This document shows, in pieces, positions 60,835-64,000 of a stretch of DNA of 64,000 nt (the first letter of the stretch is position 1; each line of letters starts with the position of its first letter). The notes under the pieces were generated by a model. That model searched no databases, was not told where the DNA came from, and was given only the letters and a program-made list of their open reading frames with translations. The translations under genes and the position numbers were made by a program. This DNA is from Ulva prolifera (taxonomy: Eukaryota > Chlorophyta > Ulvophyceae > Ulvales > Ulvaceae), in assembly GCA_023078555.1 (NCBI GenBank), contig CM041201.1, positions 8,005,172 to 8,069,171 on the forward strand. The letters run 5' to 3'.

Positions 60835-63800
60835 GACTTCGGCGTCGCTGATACCGTCTCTAGCCTAACGGGTTCCGTACGACCGTGTGCACTGATCGGT
60901 CACCCAGGCATCTGATTTCACCACATCGCGCTCAAAATGTTTCAAACTTGACAAATAGTATATTCGGGCATCACTTCACGTCATCGACGAGGCTGACAAT
61001 GCGGCCGTTACAGGCAAGCTGCCTCGACACGGCTACTTCGAAATTGCTGACATGAAGTTGAGCATTCGCCGCTCGCACGCACACTGCAGCCGATGCATGC
61101 TGCTTAAGCCTGCTTAGGAAGTTTCTGCGGTGGATGCATAGGGGCGCCACATGCGCTGGTGTTATGGCCCAGTTGCATCTAAAATGTTGTAAAACATTGC
61201 ATGCTGTGAAGAGGAAACTGCTGCTGTCGCGCAGCCGCCTTAGAGCTGGTCAGAGCCCCCAGTGACTGATACATGCATCGCCGCAGTCTGCTGCCGTTGA
61301 AGTTGCAGCGGAATGTGCACGCTGGCCCGAATGTCTGAGTGTTGATGGAACATGTGAATATTCTTGGTCGTGGCCGCAGACAGCTTCAGCACCCTGCGTG
61401 TGCAGCGCCAGGCGATACGTCCCAGCGCAATGGCTGTTGCATTGTTACATGCACATGTTCCGCTAGGTGTAGATAGCGGTAACGGGACAGATCATCCCTT
61501 GGACTGTGTGCGGTCCTGTGTGCCTTGAACTGTGTGCCCTGCAAACATGTGTGCCGCGGGGTTTGCTGGGCATTTGCGCTGACGCACCCATTCACGAGAT
61601 GACGGGATGCGGAGGCAGCTGTGGTAAACAGTCGGCACAGCTGTTGCTTTTTGGCCAGCAGCGGTCGCAGCTGTGTAGGCGCGGCTGTCACCAAGAGTCA
61701 ATACAGGGATACTTGATATACCTTGCGGTTGGGAAATATATATGCATGTCTACTGGTGGTCAAAAATGATTACCGACCGGTCGCTGGAGCATAAGCTGGT
61801 CGTGTGTGCATGCCGCACCTCCATATATACACAGACGGACGCTCCCAAGCTCACCATCGCGCCATGGATGACCTAAAGCATCTTGTGAAGGAGTGTGGAA
61901 CCAGCGCCGAACGTGTATGGCCGACGCCCTGTTGTCAATGTCGACCTCGTGAGCAAAACACGCACAGGGTCGAGCAAGAGCGGCATGGTGCCTGGACAGG
62001 CGCGCGCACAGCATAAGCTCGGAATTTGACTTTGTCTCGTGATGGCACGGCGCCTGAGGGTACGCCGCGGTCAATGGCACGCGCCACGGTCAATTCCGTA
62101 CATTGCAGCGTGGGCCCGGCGCGGCCTCGCGAGGCCTCGTAGCGTCAATGCGTAAGGGCCCTACCTTGTGTCTGCAAGCGAGCTGCATGCAGTGGAGACT
62201 GTTGGTCGTTGCACACGTCTTCATTCGCTGGCCTCAACTGACAAAGCTTCGACTGACGCTGGCTGGGAGTTGCCGCCAGCCATCCTTCCATCCTACAATC
62301 ATAGATGCCATGGCTCCTACCGGACAGTCTCCTGCACCATTAAGCTGTTTCTGAGTATCAACAGGTGTTTTCGCAGGGAGTCTCCTTGGTGTCGAATTGC
62401 CTGCAAGGCTGGCTGCCAGTGGCTGTGAGAGAGCTGCAGCTGGTGACAGCCTATGGCATCAGACACAGTGCATCAGCACTACCTGCCAGGACAGCAGAGA
62501 TGGTCCATACACAGGTAGCCAACTAGGTGCTACCTGCCTCTCCGAATTTGCCCCAGTGAAGCCAACTGCCTACAATTTCAGGCTTTGGTAACTGCAGCAG
62601 CTGCCTCCTCAGCCTCCTGGACAGCAAACAGTTGGCATGCAGCAGTTGCCAGTGCTGTCAGATGAACCCATACCAAGGCATAGGTGCAGCATCAACCTGG
62701 AGCACGCCACAACTGTGTGCATAGGGAGGTGGCTGTCCACATGCGGGCCCATGTGGGCTCCACATCAAGCAGCCATACAGAGGAGACTCCCCGGGCATCT
62801 GTATATCCTGATCAAGCAATGCCAGGCAGAGACCACAGCTTGAAAATGTGTCCGTGCAGTTTCTCATAGCTAGAGATAGCTCATAAATAATTCAAATTAG
62901 TCACAACGATGTCACATCAAACAGATGGCCAAGCAGCATCAGATTCCACAGATGCCTAAGCTTTAGTTGACTAGGCACACAGGGAGCCAACAACAGGTCT
63001 GCAGATGGGGCCTACACACACACACACACGCACATGCTGTGTCAATCCAGTGACATGGCCGCGACGTGCAAGGATCCAGTGGCGTAGCGGCCATATCACT
63101 GGATTGCCACAAGACACAAGCGTATGCTGCCACTTCACTGCGTGTGGGGAGGCAGAGAGCGCACTCAGGCGGCATGGGGAGCCCCCTGCAAGGCCCTGCC
63201 CTTCGAGTGGGGAGCGCCCTGCCCTTCCAGCTGCGAACCCGAACCCCGGCCCCTCCGCCTGCACTAATCAGCTAGTGAGTGTGCCCTAATCAGGGAATTA
63301 GTGTGGCGCAGCCGGTCAGTGGTCACTTATGCCTCCAGATCCCCGGCAGCCGCGATTGTAAGGGGATGGGTGAGATCACTTTTGGGTCTGCGCTGTGGGG
63401 CTGTGCGCCCATGCATGCGCTGGCTCGGGGCCCCTCCAAGACTATCGCCCCAACAGGCATGGGCTGGACGCGCGTAAGGACAGCCAGAAGTAGGCCACCT
63501 GTCGGCATGGGAGGGCATCGGAGGACAGACGCCTCAGAAGTCTGGCGCACTGTCCTTCTGCGAGTCATCTGCAGGTCCCACTACAATAGTTCTGACTCGC
63601 TGATGCCTCAATCCAGTGATATGGCTGGCTGTAGTCAACGATCCTGGCCATACTTTGACGTAGCATGTGTCTAGGTACAGCAGCATGACCAGACGCCGAT
63701 TGTATGCAGCGCTGGTCCGTGAGCACATTTCCCGAATGGGCGTGCCCCTGCTACATGTAGCCGTCAAATCAGTGGCCACTGTGTAAGGTAATGTAGATGT

Positions 63801-64000
63801 AGACTGCGAATGCTCGCTATGGCTGCTATTGCTGCTGATATTAGATACCTGCATTCTGCAGGCGCAGCAGTTTCCCCGTGCATCGTCTGAAAGTGGGGCA
63901 AGTGTGTCACACGGACAGTGGCCGGGAGGCAGGTAGCACCGCACAAACAAATGAGGCAACTGTGGGTGTAGCTCGAATTAATTAGAGCACAGTACTGCGC
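60835..64000. other. Gene-poor right end of the window
   Basis: About 3.2 kb upstream of the TBL1-like gene. No exon, RNA gene or known element recognised. It contains a short CA run near 63013-63030 and the inverted-repeat unit listed separately. Confidence 0.45.
63090..63625. repeat. Unit bounded by 17-bp perfect terminal inverted repeats (MITE-like candidate)
   Basis: GCCATATCACTGGATTG at 63090-63106 is the exact reverse complement of CAATCCAGTGATATGGC at 63609-63625. A third, near-identical copy in the same orientation as the right arm (one mismatch over 19 bp) lies just outside at 63044-63062. The enclosed 502 bp have no coding signal. No clear target-site duplication is seen directly beside the arms. 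Confidence 0.55.

Noticed and set aside
63013-63030. CA dinucleotide run as a functional site
   Set aside because: Short simple repeat, no supporting context.

Overview
The window is nuclear DNA of a eukaryote, most likely a chlorophyte green alga. The genes are GC-rich, are broken by many GT-AG introns (acceptors usually tgcag), and often have TGTAA downstream of the stop, the green-algal polyadenylation signal. Green-lineage content includes a kinase-PP2C fusion, a plant-type Nup58, a RIN2/AMFR-like E3 ligase, a bifunctional P5CS and an SDR39U1-type epimerase with a transit-peptide-like N-terminus. A trebouxiophyte-like relative is my guess; nothing here fixes the class. There is no operon structure, CRISPR array or clear tRNA/rRNA gene.

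Layout. 0-8 kb: STE20/Hippo-type kinase (+), then on the minus strand a small secreted saposin/Canopy-like protein and nucleoporin Nup58. 9-13.7 kb: taxilin (+) and a calponin-homology (CLAMP/SPATA4-type) protein (-). 13.7-16.3 kb: gene-poor block of different character. 16.4-24.3 kb: divergent pair, a membrane RING E3 ligase (-) and a START-domain lipid-binding protein (+). 24.3-30.1 kb: a long unidentified gene (+) with a Cys-rich motif resembling the Tify-binding domain of plant transcription regulators. 31.4-37.4 kb: two ribosome-biogenesis genes on the minus strand, UTP18 and the DEAD-box helicase DDX52/ROK1. 38.6-43.9 kb: coiled-coil protein and kinase-PP2C fusion (+). 44.8-49.5 kb: two unidentified minus-strand genes, one with a very long low-complexity exon. 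50.1-52.3 kb: SDR39U1 epimerase (-). 54.0-58.0 kb: P5CS (+). 58.3-60.8 kb: LisH/WD40 TBL1/HOS15-like corepressor subunit (-). 60.8-64 kb: no gene seen; a small inverted-repeat-bounded unit lies near the end.

The genes are mostly housekeeping and signalling functions with no shared pathway, apart from the adjacent UTP18 and DDX52 (both small-subunit rRNA processing). I found no clear undescribed system. The best leads are the Tify-binding-like gene, the intronic competing hairpins at 59.45-59.53 kb, the anomalous 13.7-16.3 kb block, the terminal inverted-repeat unit, and the unidentified long-exon gene at 44.8-48.0 kb. Exon borders were read by eye; outer limits are more reliable than internal splice sites.
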